Positions 7,721 to 16,110 of a stretch of 64,000 nt of DNA are shown piece by piece. Origin of the DNA: Membranihabitans maritimus (lineage in GTDB: Bacteria > Bacteroidota > Bacteroidia > Chitinophagales > Saprospiraceae); the NCBI RefSeq assembly GCF_021729145.1, contig NZ_JAJSLW010000021.1:1-64000 (forward strand), in the 5' to 3' direction. The notes under the pieces were generated by a model that was not told the DNA's origin, did not search any database, and saw only the letters and a list, made by a program, of their open reading frames with translations. Within the stretch, counting starts at the first letter, position 1; each line of letters starts with the position of its first letter. A program made the position numbers and the translations under genes.

Positions 7721-8443
7721 ATGAAAGATATTGTCATTTTTATGCTTATGAACCTAATGATAGGCGCTTACCCATTAGGTAGTCAGGATTTGGCGATTGA
7801 TAAGAGCGTAATTGGGATATTAAAGATGGGGGATATTAATATGGGGACTGCGTTTGTTTGTGAATACCAAAATATCATTGTATCATGCCGCCATACCTTT
7901 AACAATGTAGCAAATCTTTCTTTTCAAACTGAGAGTGGGCAATATAAAATTGAAGTATTACACATTGCATTCGAACAAGATTTTTCCATACTTAGAACCT
8001 TAGAGAAGTTAGATGCAGATCCCATTTCTATTAATCCCAGTTTGAAAGAAATTAATGTAAATGATACCATAAGTTATTATGGATACGATTCGAGAATAAT
8101 GCATGATTTGGATACCATATTTCCAGTTGATTCCGGAAAAGCTACTATTAGAAGTATTGGAAAAACAAGTGAATTGAAAATCTATGAGTTAGATTTTATT
8201 GACTTTTATGGAAAAGGAATTCCGGGATATTCCGGAGGACCGGTCTTGGATAATAAAGGAAATCTGGTTGGTATTATTTATCAAGGGTATATAGAAACTT
8301 CTTTAAAGTCAGATTCGGACTTGATTGTAAATAAAGCCATTATTCCATTTAACCTAAAAGAAAAAATTGATGCCTTCAAGGACGAGATTAGTATCTACGA
8401 GAACCTGCTAAATCAAACAAAAAAAGGAAACAGGCAAAAATAG
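7721..8443 (+). CDS. trypsin-like serine protease
   Basis: 240 aa from the chosen ATG at 7721; an upstream in-frame start at 7682 would overlap the previous gene and lose the hydrophobic N-terminus. The catalytic triad is visible: H58 in VSCRHTF, D87 in FEQDFSIL and S171 in GIPGYSGGPVLD, in the spacing of chymotrypsin-fold proteases. Residues 1-20 are hydrophobic (MKDIVIFMLMNLMIGAYPLG) and could be a signal peptide or membrane anchor. It follows the HNH-like gene by 11 bp, so the pair is probably co-transcribed. Confidence 0.75.
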   Translation: MKDIVIFMLMNLMIGAYPLGSQDLAIDKSVIGILKMGDINMGTAFVCEYQNIIVSCRHTFNNVANLSFQTESGQYKIEVLHIAFEQDFSILRTLEKLDADPISINPSLKEINVNDTISYYGYDSRIMHDLDTIFPVDSGKATIRSIGKTSELKIYELDFIDFYGKGIPGYSGGPVLDNKGNLVGIIYQGYIETSLKSDSDLIVNKAIIPFNLKEKIDAFKDEISIYENLLNQTKKGNRQK

Positions 8444-8452
8444 AAATACCTA

Positions 8453-9229
8453 TCACAATTGTCCTGTAAAAATGGTGGGTAAGTTTACGGCACACATGTA
8501 TTGTCTTTTTATATCCACTTCTGTAAGAATTCCGACCAAATAAGCTGAAGAATCAGGATCTTCATTATAAAGATCCGGTAGGAAATAGACTCCACATCCA
8601 CTCAATCCTTTGGTCTTTGGCAGGATAATTCTTTGGCCATGAATCCATATTTTTTTCTGGTATTTAAGTATTATGTGATGTTCTGGATAATATCCTGACT
8701 TAATGAAGTCTTCTTGGTCAGGATGAGGATATGTAATAGTCCTGGTTGGAGCTGCATTGAATTCCCTAAGAGTCTTGTAATCTACAGATCCTTTGTTACT
8801 TGAATATCCAAAAACTAAATACCAGGAGTCATTATACTGTGGAACATGGTTAAATAAAACATAATCATCTTTAATTGGTGTATAACATTCTAAAAGTTCA
8901 TTTACCAATTCATCTTTTGTTATTTCTATTAAGGCATAATCGAACGGACATTCTTCATCGCCTCTTTTACCTGTAGTTAATAAATTTCCCAATGTGTCAA
9001 TATATAATGCTTCCTTTTTTCCGGGAAGTGGAACCATTAGTTTATTATAATCATTTAGCGAAATTAGGTGCCCCGCAGAGATCAGAAAGAATCGATCGTT
9101 TATTTCTGCAAAAATTCCTGAACCTAAAGGGAAAATTTTTCCTCCCTCACCTGTGACTATTTGTGTAGTTGCGTTTTGAATAATACGGGTAGATGAGTTT
9201 AAATTTTTTAAATTATAAGATAGGTCCAT
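8453..9229 (-). CDS. second trypsin-like serine protease
   Basis: 258 aa, convergent with the protease at 7721-8443 and separated from it by 9 bp. Triad: H54 in LISAGHLI, D97 in CPFDYALIEI, S210 in KGLSGCGVYF. The glycine after GLSGC replaces the usual proline of GxSGxP. There is no signal peptide, so it probably acts in the cytoplasm. It is not closely similar to its neighbour. It lies 74 bp downstream of the membrane beta-helix gene on the same strand and may be the last gene of the CBASS transcript. Confidence 0.7.
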   Translation of the reverse strand: MDLSYNLKNLNSSTRIIQNATTQIVTGEGGKIFPLGSGIFAEINDRFFLISAGHLISLNDYNKLMVPLPGKKEALYIDTLGNLLTTGKRGDEECPFDYALIEITKDELVNELLECYTPIKDDYVLFNHVPQYNDSWYLVFGYSSNKGSVDYKTLREFNAAPTRTITYPHPDQEDFIKSGYYPEHHIILKYQKKIWIHGQRIILPKTKGLSGCGVYFLPDLYNEDPDSSAYLVGILTEVDIKRQYMCAVNLPTIFTGQL

Positions 9230-9303
9230 ATTTTTTTGAATCCATAAGTTTGAACTAAATTAAAAAATATTATTTGTACATGTATTTTAAAAAAAATTAT
9301 CAA

Positions 9304-10671
9304 TCATATTATAAACCTCCTCGATGCCCTGATTATGTTATAAATCATATATGATGACCATACTCTCATAAGAATGTCTATTATAAAATAGCCTCCCGAT
9401 AAGGAATTATCAAAGCTTCTGAAAGGGTTAATATATTCAAAATACTTTTCGGTAGCAAGCCAAAAAGCTTCCCCTGAAGAATTTATTAAGGAAAATCCCA
9501 ATGGTTCGAAAACACCGTATAAAAGCGGGATAGAAAAAAATAGAAAATGTCCCAGTAGTAACCAGAACAATGGCTTTATAAAACTTTGCCCGTAGCTACT
9601 AAACCAATTACTGAAATATAAAATTAATTTATCCCAAAATTGATTGTACCATGGCCAGACCCAGGCCAATGATTTGTTATAATAATTCAGCTCTTCTGCA
9701 TAAAATTTATCCTCCTGGATTTTGTCACTGTGTTTTGACATTGAAATCTTCAGCTGACGATAGGCTTCACGAATTTTAGGAACTTCTTTATTTGTTACAC
9801 TGCTTCCTGAGGGTAGCGCCCCATCAGAGGCGTGAAAAGCTCGTATGTTTTTTCCCCAGTTACAATTGATGAATAAGGAATCCGTAATAAAGCTATCAAT
9901 GATAATAAACTCCTGATATTTCGAAAATTGGGTCCTGAAGAATTCTGTTTTCCCAAGATTGGAGTTAGATATTTGAAAATATCTAGTATCATTGGTAGAA
10001 TCTCTTGGTTCCATACTATAGAAATGTAAATAACCTTCATTCGTAAAATTTGAAATAGAAACTATATTGCTCTTTACACCTTTAAAATTATATGTATTCC
10101 CACTGTTCAGCCCTCCAATATTTATTTTAGTAAAATTTTGTCGACTGACATTGATATTCCCTAGCTTATATCCTCTGTCCCTAATTGTTAGTTTTTCAAT
10201 ATTTCCGTTAATTGGAAATCCTCCTATATCAATATCTTGAAACCGTCCTCCACATATTTCTATTTTATTTATAGTATATCCAGAAATGCGGATCTTCTCA
10301 TATTTACCTCCCCAAATAAAGATTTTTTTTGACTCTATATATCTAAATGAAAATTCTCTATTAAATGTCCCATTTATCAAGTAAATATCTGAGGAAAAAT
10401 TACAGAATTTGAATGTTACTTCACCATGACAAATCATTCCAATTATACTAAAGGGTTCGTCACTTAAAAAAGAACATTTATCAAAGATTAAATTTTCTTT
10501 TATTTCCAGTTCATCATCTAAATCAATTTCACCTTCAACATCATATCCCTCAAAATAAATAGTTCTTCCATTATCTCGAAGTAAGTAATCAGGTGGTGAT
10601 TTTATTAATTCATTGAGTTCTTCCGAGTTGATTTTGGGTCTCGTAGTTTCCGGGGTTTCTTCTTGTTTCAT
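9304..10671 (-). CDS. beta-helix (pentapeptide-like) protein with C-terminal membrane segments
   Basis: 455 aa. Residues about 50-280 are made of short strands separated by turns with repeated F/I at regular intervals (FDKCSFL, FKFCNFSSDIYLINGTF, IEICGGRFQDIDIGGF), typical of a right-handed beta-helix or degenerate pentapeptide repeat. A helical linker (VPKIREAYRQLKISMSKHSD) follows, then a hydrophobic segment around 365-390 and a last one near 430-450 ending IIRASRRFI. The linker plus 'YGQSFIKPLFW' is a recognisable arrangement of membrane-attached pentapeptide proteins. It lies 44 bp downstream of the E2-like gene on the same strand. Confidence 0.65.
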   Translation of the reverse strand: MKQEETPETTRPKINSEELNELIKSPPDYLLRDNGRTIYFEGYDVEGEIDLDDELEIKENLIFDKCSFLSDEPFSIIGMICHGEVTFKFCNFSSDIYLINGTFNREFSFRYIESKKIFIWGGKYEKIRISGYTINKIEICGGRFQDIDIGGFPINGNIEKLTIRDRGYKLGNINVSRQNFTKINIGGLNSGNTYNFKGVKSNIVSISNFTNEGYLHFYSMEPRDSTNDTRYFQISNSNLGKTEFFRTQFSKYQEFIIIDSFITDSLFINCNWGKNIRAFHASDGALPSGSSVTNKEVPKIREAYRQLKISMSKHSDKIQEDKFYAEELNYYNKSLAWVWPWYNQFWDKLILYFSNWFSSYGQSFIKPLFWLLLGHFLFFSIPLLYGVFEPLGFSLINSSGEAFWLATEKYFEYINPFRSFDNSLSGGYFIIDILMRVWSSYMIYNIIRASRRFII

Positions 10672-10715
10672 TTATATTATTTTGATACTTATAATTTGGA
10701 TTTAAATTTAATGAT

Positions 10716-11324
10716 TTATAAGGTTTTAGACAGTTCTTCCAAAACCTTCTTTTTCTGCAAATGGCAATGTTTAAATTTCTTGCCACTACTACAGAAACAT
10801 GGATCATTCCTTCCCCGGTCCCTTCCCATCCGGTTCAGAATTTCTCTTATTTCTTTCCGGTCTTTTGTATTGAATTCTTCTTCTAAGGATTCCCACACAC
10901 CTTCCAAATGATGACTGTAAGAGCCGTTTTTATAAGATCCGAATTCCCGGCGGTATATTTGATTGCTATAAAAAGGAATTACATAATCCTCCAAAAAGCT
11001 TAAAACAGTAATCCGGCTATGGGATTGTTCGATTTTTTCCAGGGGACTGCATACGCAACATTCTCCATGTTTACTGATATGCCAGTCCTCTTCCCACGGA
11101 AAAACCTCGGAACGATCACGTAATATTGCAAAGCCCTTGGGATAGTTGAGGTGAAAGTAAACAGATATGGGAAAGGTCCCCCACGGGGTCCCTTCCCTAT
11201 CTATAATGTCAATTTCTCCCTTTACCAAATGAGGATACTCGAATCCTTCAATGAATACATAATTCATCGAGGGGTATTTCATCTGTGCCTCGGACAAATC
11301 TCTAAAAAATCGACTTTCCTCCAT
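10716..11324 (-). CDS. CBASS E2-like conjugating protein with C-terminal SEC-C zinc motif
   Basis: 202 aa. The N-terminal 120 residues fit a bacterial E2 (UBC) fold: a YPKGF strand segment, then 'WHISKHGECCVCSP', where C90 aligns with the catalytic cysteine of the H-x4-G-x-x-C pattern. Residues about 172-192 are a SEC-C motif (GRNDPCFCSSGKKFKHCH) that binds zinc. Short type II CBASS systems have a lone E2 that acts on the cyclase C-terminus. The ATG at 11324 overlaps the end of the cyclase gene by 23 bp, so translation is coupled. No E1 or JAB peptidase gene is present. Confidence 0.75.
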   Translation of the reverse strand: MEESRFFRDLSEAQMKYPSMNYVFIEGFEYPHLVKGEIDIIDREGTPWGTFPISVYFHLNYPKGFAILRDRSEVFPWEEDWHISKHGECCVCSPLEKIEQSHSRITVLSFLEDYVIPFYSNQIYRREFGSYKNGSYSHHLEGVWESLEEEFNTKDRKEIREILNRMGRDRGRNDPCFCSSGKKFKHCHLQKKKVLEELSKTL

Positions 11325-12279
11325 CGAAGTACGGTTTATTGTCTCCTACTAGTGCACCCAATGCTTCCCTGCTTCCTTTTCCGGGTTCCTTTGGAGCCAA
11401 TGGATATTTTGGCCCCAGGTGATTTTGCCACAATTTGGAAGCTTCATATCTGGATTCCTCATCAAGAGCCCGCTTAGCGTCTTGTATAAGATCCCAAAGA
11501 GCATGCATAAAGGATATGCGGAAAGATTCGTCATATCTGCTCAACAAGTCGTCGTGGGGCGTAGATGGCATGATGCATTCCCACCTCGAGTCCAAATCAT
11601 TATAGATCCCACAAAGGGTATAGTACAGAGCTTTATCATCACGTCCGTCCCTCCCTGTAAAATGATTACAAACCAGCACGGTCAGGGTAAGGCCGTTAGG
11701 CATTTCGCACCACTTCTTTTTGAAGTCTGCCCATCCTTTCAGATATCGGATCAAACGTCGCAACTGTCCTTTCTCGTCCACATGTCCGTTCAGCCATTCG
11801 GTGAATTCCTGCGGGTCACTTTCTTCGAGGTTCCCGTTTTTGACTGTGAGAAGTGGGTGAGGCATGTCATCCGTCTTGTAATAGGAAGGATAATCTATGT
11901 GAAAAGGACCGAGGTAATCCGGTCTATAATAATTCCGGAGACATTTTTTCTTGTGCTTTGGCGGGGTCGATGTAGATCCCTTTAATGCTTCCAATATCCA
12001 CTCCTGCAAAGTGGTACCATCTACGGAATCGGCCGGATCGCGATCAATATAGATGCCATCGTCCTGGTCGCAGTCTTCATCTTCGGTTCGGATATTCAGG
12101 TGATTCTTGTGACTGCCCTGTATCCAAAAACTGACCGGATAATCCGGGTGATGCTTTGAAAACCAATTCTTGATCCTTTCCCGGGTCGATTCACGGGATT
12201 CACTCATTTTTTCCCGTTTGGAATCAGGAATGGAAAGATTATTGTCATACGTGTCAAATAAAGAGTTTGTGTTTGCCAT
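11302..12279 (-). CDS. CBASS cyclic-oligonucleotide synthase (CD-NTase, DncV-like)
   Basis: 325 aa from the ATG at 12279, four bases after the stop of the patatin gene; an earlier in-frame start (12363) would overlap that gene. The nucleotidyltransferase core shows G55-S56 in FWIQGSHKN, D71-Q-D73 in DCDQDDGIYI and a third carboxylate D129 in FHIDYPSYY, matching the catalytic acids of DncV-type enzymes. It makes a cyclic nucleotide second messenger on phage infection. The C-terminus reads PYFDGGKSIF: a GG pair four residues before the end, in the region where type II cyclases are conjugated by their E2. Substrate is not predictable from sequence alone. Confidence 0.85.
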   Translation of the reverse strand: MANTNSLFDTYDNNLSIPDSKREKMSESRESTRERIKNWFSKHHPDYPVSFWIQGSHKNHLNIRTEDEDCDQDDGIYIDRDPADSVDGTTLQEWILEALKGSTSTPPKHKKKCLRNYYRPDYLGPFHIDYPSYYKTDDMPHPLLTVKNGNLEESDPQEFTEWLNGHVDEKGQLRRLIRYLKGWADFKKKWCEMPNGLTLTVLVCNHFTGRDGRDDKALYYTLCGIYNDLDSRWECIMPSTPHDDLLSRYDESFRISFMHALWDLIQDAKRALDEESRYEASKLWQNHLGPKYPLAPKEPGKGSREALGALVGDNKPYFDGGKSIF

Positions 12280-12283
12280 GTTT

Positions 12284-13360
12284 TTAAAATTTATACGATT
12301 TATCATGAGTAAAAAAATGTTCGATTTCATTCCATTGGGTACTGGTATAATGATGTCCGGCATCCTTCCCGTATGAGGTCAGGAGTTGGATTGACTTTTT
12401 GGAAGTGTTATCCATATCCACGATTTTGACCTGGGAGGAAGATAGCGATGGTGGAGTTAACCTGTAGAATAATCCGCCATCCCTCTCTATCAGTTTCCCG
12501 GTTTGATATGCGGCGATATAGTCCGAACCCGTCATAGCTGTACCGACCAATTTAGCCCCCCACTTGGAAAATGACCTGCGGGGATTAATAAATGGTCTTT
12601 CTCCTTTGGGATCACCCGGAAGCTTAATGGATAACATTGATACCCCGTCATAAGTGATTTTATGACCATCTATGGTATGCTCCTTTCCGATAAAATGATC
12701 CTTAGCTTCTGTGTACCCGATCATGCTGGGGTTGTTTACGTATAAGCCTCCATCCACATATTGGTCGCCTTCTATGGATACGGAAGGAAGGTAAGTAGGT
12801 GCCGCCGAAGTAGCCAGGGCTACTTCCACCATGGAGAACCGGCCATCCCGGTGATAGGGACCGAACGGTTTTTTGAAAACAGTGGGTCTGCCCTGTGTGA
12901 TATTGAATGTGGGAATACACATCAGGTGATTGGCTGATGCCATCGTTTGGTGTCCTCCTAGAAATTCGTGCAATATATTTTCCAGGTTTGCATTGCCGTA
13001 TTTTGTACCGAAAAAAGCCTGGCGGAGCCGCCGGAACGTTCTTTCTCCCCAGTTGCCACGTGGAAATATCAGTGGCCCGTGCTCTGTATAGAAGCGGGCT
13101 ATTTGTTCACAGGGGATCCCGCACGTAATCCCCAAAGCGATAATGCCCCCGGTGGAAGTACCGCAGATCATATCAAAGTAATCACCGGTCAACTTCCCGG
13201 TTTTCCGTTCTATCCCTGCTAATAATTCAGCAGCATAAAGACCTTTTATGCCTCCTCCATCCAACGATAATATTTTAAAGTCAGTGGAAATTGGTATATT
13301 AACATCTGGAACGTTAATACCTTTGGAATTTAAGTTGTTTCTGTCGAAGTTTGGCTTCAT
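12284..13360 (-). CDS. capV: CBASS patatin-like phospholipase effector
   Basis: 358 aa. Patatin fold with all catalytic elements: the oxyanion loop DGGGIKG (residues 34-40), nucleophile S69 in GTSTG, and catalytic D203 in VDGGLY. CapV enzymes are switched on by the cyclic nucleotide made by the neighbouring cyclase and degrade the inner membrane, killing the infected cell. First gene of the operon; the cyclase follows after 4 bp. It is divergent from the sigma-factor gene, with a 98-bp shared promoter region. Confidence 0.85.
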   Translation of the reverse strand: MKPNFDRNNLNSKGINVPDVNIPISTDFKILSLDGGGIKGLYAAELLAGIERKTGKLTGDYFDMICGTSTGGIIALGITCGIPCEQIARFYTEHGPLIFPRGNWGERTFRRLRQAFFGTKYGNANLENILHEFLGGHQTMASANHLMCIPTFNITQGRPTVFKKPFGPYHRDGRFSMVEVALATSAAPTYLPSVSIEGDQYVDGGLYVNNPSMIGYTEAKDHFIGKEHTIDGHKITYDGVSMLSIKLPGDPKGERPFINPRRSFSKWGAKLVGTAMTGSDYIAAYQTGKLIERDGGLFYRLTPPSLSSSQVKIVDMDNTSKKSIQLLTSYGKDAGHHYTSTQWNEIEHFFTHDKSYKF

Positions 13361-13458
13361 ATTATATTGATTTTATGAAATAAAATGCTTTATGATAAAG
13401 CTATCAGTACGATACGGAAAGCGACATAACGGATTTGCGTATAACTATATAGAAGGTC

Positions 13459-14142
13459 TTGTTAGATTGGGATAATCATAAGAAAATATCTACTGAGGAT
13501 CTCGTTGAACTTATAAGTTGGCGGGGTGATGAGGATCCCGAAGTTCAAGAAAACTCAAAAAGAGCGGGTGCTATATTTTTTGACAGGTTTAGAGATAAGG
13601 TCATTCAAAAATGTGAAGTTTTGTGCAAACGATGGTCCCAGCCCCTTATGGTTGCAGAGGAATTGGTGGAAGAAACATTCAGTAAATTTTTTACGAGGCA
13701 AAAATTTGACATTAATAAATCATTGTCTGATGATTACGATGTGGCTGTTGAGCTTTATTTGTATAGAATTTCTTTTAATGCTCTTGTAGACAGATATAGA
13801 AGGTCTGTCAGTAAATATGCATCCAAATATACGGGAGAAGAAGATCTCGTATATGATATTACTGATTTGGATATTTTTAATGGGACAGTAGAATCTTCTA
13901 CTAAACTAAAGGAAAAGTTATGGTTGTTGGAAAGAGCTTTGGATTCCTGTAATTGGAAACAAAGACTCATTTACTTAACCTATATGAATGCCGGGGTAGC
14001 GGAAAGCGAATACCCACCTCGTCATTTATCAAAAAAATTAAGAGACGTGACAGGATTAACTCAAAGGAGTATCCGTGTGAATAAAAAAATAGTGAGTGAT
14101 AAAATTAAATTAATAATGGATATATATGCCAAAAAGAAATAG
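13459..14142 (+). CDS. sigma-70 family (ECF-like) RNA polymerase sigma factor
   Basis: 227 aa starting at a TTG (13459) preceded by AGAAGG at five bases; there is no in-frame ATG nearby. Region 2 is visible as a helical block with 'AEELVEETFSKFF' and 'YLYRISFNALVDRYRR' (about 65-120), and a C-terminal region-4-like HTH (RHLSKKLRDVTGLTQRSIRVNKK). It probably directs transcription of a small regulon. The stop overlaps the next ATG by 17 bp. Divergent from the CBASS operon. Confidence 0.65.
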   Translation: MLDWDNHKKISTEDLVELISWRGDEDPEVQENSKRAGAIFFDRFRDKVIQKCEVLCKRWSQPLMVAEELVEETFSKFFTRQKFDINKSLSDDYDVAVELYLYRISFNALVDRYRRSVSKYASKYTGEEDLVYDITDLDIFNGTVESSTKLKEKLWLLERALDSCNWKQRLIYLTYMNAGVAESEYPPRHLSKKLRDVTGLTQRSIRVNKKIVSDKIKLIMDIYAKKK

Positions 14143-14443
14143 TATAAATATAAAAGCAGAACATTTGGACTTTTGGTTTGGTGCTACCGGATTTTATCTA
14201 CCGAGAACCGAAAACGAACTCAGGCATTTTAATAAACTTTATGCGGATTATGAGTTTGAGTTGGATAGTGAAAATATAAAATTTGAGGACGTCTGGAAAG
14301 GTAATATCAAAAGGAAGAAGATAAAAACGCTCAGGCCAACTGGAGTGAAATCTTTTAAAATGGCTGCGAGGGGATTTAAAGATCTTCCCGAGGAGATACG
14401 GGCGAAAATTATCCGGAATCAAAGAAAAAATGAACAAGAATAG
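14126..14443 (+). CDS. small hypothetical protein between sigma factor and ImmA/IrrE gene
   Basis: 105 aa, charged, no membrane segment. It contains 'HLDFWFGATGFYLPRTENEL' near the N-terminus and a basic middle (KRKKIKTLRPTGVKS). Overlaps the upstream sigma gene by 17 bp and the downstream protease gene by 14 bp, so the three are translated together. A natural guess is an anti-sigma or repressor cleaved by the ImmA-like protease; this is inference from context only. Confidence 0.65.
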   Translation: MPKRNSINIKAEHLDFWFGATGFYLPRTENELRHFNKLYADYEFELDSENIKFEDVWKGNIKRKKIKTLRPTGVKSFKMAARGFKDLPEEIRAKIIRNQRKNEQE

Positions 14444-15248
14444 GAAAAGTGAAATTGCAGGAGTGGCCAAACATTACTCAAGAAATATTCAACAAAGTGT
14501 TCAAGTTACTGATTTGGTAGCTATTGCAAAAAGTGAGGACATAGGTTTAATTTTTGATCACTACAATGGATCTTTCGAGGGATTGACCGTATGTGATAAA
14601 GGGAATTTTTTTATTCATATTGATACGGATAGTACAAAAGATATCCATTCCGGAAGGACAAGATTTACCATTGCTCATGAACTGGGACATGCACTTATTG
14701 ACGAGCATAGGATAGGTCTTCTAAGCGGTGCTATAGAACCACATATCTCCATATACCTTCTGGGTAATGAAGATAATGAAATTGAATTGGAAGCAGATTA
14801 TTTTGCTTCTTGTCTGCTTATGCCGGAATCAATATTTCGAGCTGTGATTAATAGATATGAAAAGAAGTTTTCATTCGGGACATTGAAGTATTTATCAGAC
14901 TATTTTCAAACCAGCTTCCTGGCTACGATACTCCGATTTGCAGAAGTGGGCCCCATGCCCGTATTTTTTACTTTCAATAACGATGGGAAAGTAAAATGGT
15001 ATAAGCGGGGGGCATTTTTTCCGGAATGGGCTCTTAAATTCCGGGTACACGAAGACCTGCCAGAAGGGACATTGATTTCAGAGCTGTTTGAAAAAAGAAT
15101 AATGCCTACTAATGAAATACGGGAGGTGGATCCGGATGATTGGTTTTATATCAATAGTGATGAATATGCATCCTATACTCTGTATGAACAATGCTGTTAT
15201 CTGAGGGGGTATGATTATTTGATTAGTATGTTGTGGTTTGGAAAATAG
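14430..15248 (+). CDS. ImmA/IrrE family zinc metallopeptidase
   Basis: 272 aa. Zinc site HELGH at residues 83-87 followed by 'IELEADYFASCLLMP', the third-ligand helix of the ImmA/IrrE (COG2856) family. Family members cleave repressors or anti-factors to start a stress or mobile-element response. Last gene of the overlapping sigma/small protein/protease set. The C-terminal third (from about 170) has no clear family match. Confidence 0.85.
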   Translation: MNKNRKSEIAGVAKHYSRNIQQSVQVTDLVAIAKSEDIGLIFDHYNGSFEGLTVCDKGNFFIHIDTDSTKDIHSGRTRFTIAHELGHALIDEHRIGLLSGAIEPHISIYLLGNEDNEIELEADYFASCLLMPESIFRAVINRYEKKFSFGTLKYLSDYFQTSFLATILRFAEVGPMPVFFTFNNDGKVKWYKRGAFFPEWALKFRVHEDLPEGTLISELFEKRIMPTNEIREVDPDDWFYINSDEYASYTLYEQCCYLRGYDYLISMLWFGK

Positions 15249-15284
15249 ATTAAAATAAAATAAGTTCATCTGAAAAAGGATTAA

Positions 15285-16088
15285 TTAATCTTCTTCCGTT
15301 ATTAGTTCAAAGTAATTATCAATATGGAAATTCACAAAATCGTATCCTGCTTCGGAAATGGCTTTAATATTTGCGTCAAACGCTCTTTTCAGAAACTTTT
15401 CATATAATGTTTTATTCTCATTCATTTCTGTTTTCGGATGGATGAAATCATCTCTTAATGAATTGCAATTTGATAAAGCCTCATACTTAGTAGGAAACTC
15501 CTGTACAAAATCCTTTTGAAAGAGTAATGGCATTAATTTTGTGATTTTTGTATTGAAGTCTAAGTATTCAGCTTTTTGCTTGGAAACTGATTCTCCATCT
15601 ATAGTTTCTTCAAAGTTAAATGGTATGCAACTATTCATAAAAGCTTCTAGACTGGATATGGTTAGTATACAACCAACTGATAAAAATCTGATGTAGGAAA
15701 CAAATCTATCGTATTGACTAAAATATTCTTCTGTGCCTATTGGTAGTAATTTATTTTTTTCATTTATTGCATATTCAAAGTTATAGTTGGCAGATCTATA
15801 GTAAATTCTTGAAAGGTCAGGTTCTGGAAACGATAGTACATTCTTTTTATTGGCAGCGGAATTGACCTGCAAGCTAATATGTGGAGAACTCCCCATTTCT
15901 TTTAGCATAATTACACCGTTCTTTTTTCGACTTTTAACCCACTTATTTAAGACTTTGAACAAACCTCTCTGTTTTTCACGTTCTAATGGTGTAAGATCGT
16001 ATTTAATTTGTTGAGTTATACGAATATCTTTACCAGGTTTTACAGGACTTATTGGATTTGTTCTTATTTCTTTCAATTGTTTCTTCAT
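15285..16088 (-). CDS. HEPN-like hypothetical protein
   Basis: 267 aa, cytoplasmic. A helical C-terminal half contains 'NSLRDDFIHPKTE', an R-D-x3-H pattern like the Rx4-6H catalytic motif of HEPN ribonucleases, following a helix with 'LTISSLEAFMNSCIPF'. The N-terminal 80 residues are basic and probably flexible. HEPN proteins are frequent RNase toxins; no nucleotidyltransferase partner is next to it. Moderately supported. Confidence 0.5.
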   Translation of the reverse strand: MKKQLKEIRTNPISPVKPGKDIRITQQIKYDLTPLEREKQRGLFKVLNKWVKSRKKNGVIMLKEMGSSPHISLQVNSAANKKNVLSFPEPDLSRIYYRSANYNFEYAINEKNKLLPIGTEEYFSQYDRFVSYIRFLSVGCILTISSLEAFMNSCIPFNFEETIDGESVSKQKAEYLDFNTKITKLMPLLFQKDFVQEFPTKYEALSNCNSLRDDFIHPKTEMNENKTLYEKFLKRAFDANIKAISEAGYDFVNFHIDNYFELITEED

Positions 16089-16110
16089 GGTTTTCTCTTA
16101 TAATTATTGG

